This document shows positions 63,252 through 64,000 of a stretch of DNA of 64,000 bases, in pieces. Numbering within the stretch: the first letter of the stretch is position 1; each line of letters opens with the position of its first letter. Below the pieces are notes generated by a model. That model was not told the origin of the DNA. It was given only the letters and a program-made list of their open reading frames with translations, and ran no database searches. The stretch covers positions 62,001 to 126,000 of the forward strand of contig NZ_SPNJ01000006.1 in NCBI RefSeq assembly GCF_004563925.1, read 5' to 3'. Both the position numbers and the translations under genes were made by a program. Source of the stretch: Herbaspirillum sp. 3R11. GTDB taxonomy: Bacteria > Pseudomonadota > Gammaproteobacteria > Burkholderiales > Burkholderiaceae_D.

Positions 63252-64000
63252 ATGACTAATGCGATGAACAACCCATTGAGCAAGAAACTTTTTTACGGCG
63301 CGCTGCTGATCCTGGCGTTGCTGGCGCCGTTCGGCCTGTATCCGGTGTTCCTGATGAAGATGCTGTGCTTCGCGCTGTTCGCGTGCGCCTTCAATCTGCT
63401 GATCGGCTACACCGGCCTGCTGTCGTTCGGCCATGCGGCCTTCTTCGGCGGCGCCGGTTACGTTGCCGGTCAGGCGATCAAGGCCTGGGGCGTGCCGACT
63501 GAAATCGGCCTGATCCTGGGCACCCTGACGGGCGCGCTGATCGGCCTGGTGATGGGCTTGCTGGCGATTCGCCGCCAGGGGATCTACTTCACCATGATCA
63601 CGCTGGCGCTGGCGCAGATGCTGTTCTTCGTTGCGTTGCAAGCGCCGTTCACCGGCGGCGAAGATGGCCTGCAAGGCATCCCGCGCGGCAAGCTGCTCGG
63701 CTTCATCGATCTGTCCAGCGACATGACTCTGTACTACGTCGTGCTGGCGATCGCGATTGCCGGTTTCGCCCTGATCGTGCGCACCATCCATTCGCCGTTC
63801 GGCCAGGTGCTTAAGGCGATCAAGGAAAACGAGCCGCGCGCCATCTCGCTGGGCTACGACGTCGACCGCTACAAACTGCTGGCGTTTGTGCTGTCGGCGG
63901 CGCTGACCGGTCTGGCTGGTTCGACCAAGGCGCTGATCCTGGGCTTCGAAACGCTGACCGACGTGCACTGGAGCATGTCGGGCCTGGTGGTGCTGATGAC
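63252..64000 (+). CDS. Branched-chain-amino-acid-type ABC permease (LivM), 3' end outside window
   Basis: Open from ATG 63252 to the last base (249 codons visible), so it is cut by the window edge. The N terminus is MTNAMNNPLSKKLFYGALLI, and the region reads NLLIGYTGLLSFGHAAFFGGAGYVAGQ, the LivM hallmark, with later GIYFTMITLALAQMLFFVAL and KAIKENEPRAISLGYDVDRYKLLAFVLSAALTGLAGS. It forms the heterodimeric channel with LivH. It is separated from it by 10 bp. Confidence 0.92.
   Translation, partial: MTNAMNNPLSKKLFYGALLILALLAPFGLYPVFLMKMLCFALFACAFNLLIGYTGLLSFGHAAFFGGAGYVAGQAIKAWGVPTEIGLILGTLTGALIGLVMGLLAIRRQGIYFTMITLALAQMLFFVALQAPFTGGEDGLQGIPRGKLLGFIDLSSDMTLYYVVLAIAIAGFALIVRTIHSPFGQVLKAIKENEPRAISLGYDVDRYKLLAFVLSAALTGLAGSTKALILGFETLTDVHWSMSGLVVLM

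Overview
The window looks like a piece of a betaproteobacterial chromosome, most likely an Oxalobacteraceae member of the Herbaspirillum/Collimonas type. I infer this from the GC-rich codon use, the gene families present and the replication genes dnaA, dnaN and gyrB. It appears to include the replication-origin region. I saw no tRNA, rRNA, CRISPR array, transposase or integrase.

Layout. 1-4.3 kb: end of a TonB siderophore receptor followed by three small-to-medium membrane genes of an iron-uptake operon (DUF3649, PepSY, DUF3325). 4.4-5.0 kb: a ParDE-type toxin-antitoxin pair. 5.6-13.6 kb (minus strand): a seven-gene operon with a peptide-type ABC importer, a cytoplasmic gamma-glutamyltransferase and a GntR regulator. 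It is preceded by a fused double Asp/Glu-racemase-family protein with a divergent LysR regulator. 16.9-19.8 kb: a chemoreceptor and a threonine dehydratase. 20.0-22.2 kb: a lower-GC pair of unknown genes (DUF6402-like plus a membrane protein). 22.3-32.5 kb: an HMW1C-type protein N-glycosyltransferase, a diguanylate cyclase, a SoxR regulon unit with a clear operator, an ECF sigma unit, an ornithine-cyclodeaminase-family gene and several small genes.

33.0-42.4 kb is an AT-richer accessory island inserted beside gyrB. Five tightly overlapping genes (Z1-type superfamily II helicase, PD-(D/E)XK nuclease, GHKL/MORC-like ATPase and two unknown proteins) are followed by a 5-cytosine DNA methyltransferase and a Vsr endonuclease. 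It resembles the predicted MORC/Z1 restriction-modification systems known mainly from comparative genomics.

42.4-48.1 kb holds gyrB, dnaN and dnaA on the minus strand. 48.3-50.4 kb contains a class II glutamine amidotransferase and two paralogous small-protein genes. Each of these is followed by a near-identical 29-nt element carrying a CCUCCUCCC (anti-Shine-Dalgarno) motif and a strong terminator, which suggests 3'-UTR small RNAs. 53.7-54.7 kb carries two direct copies of an origin-like module (outward DnaA boxes with identical 157-bp spacing, a TAC-triplet tract and an AT-rich stretch), offset by exactly 761 bp and flanking a 2Fe-2S ferredoxin gene. To the right every gene from 55.8 kb on is on the plus strand: a semialdehyde dehydrogenase, a GMC oxidoreductase and a branched-chain-amino-acid-type ABC importer that runs off the window end. 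dnaA-dnaN-gyrB to the left are on the minus strand, so these genes point away from the proposed origin.
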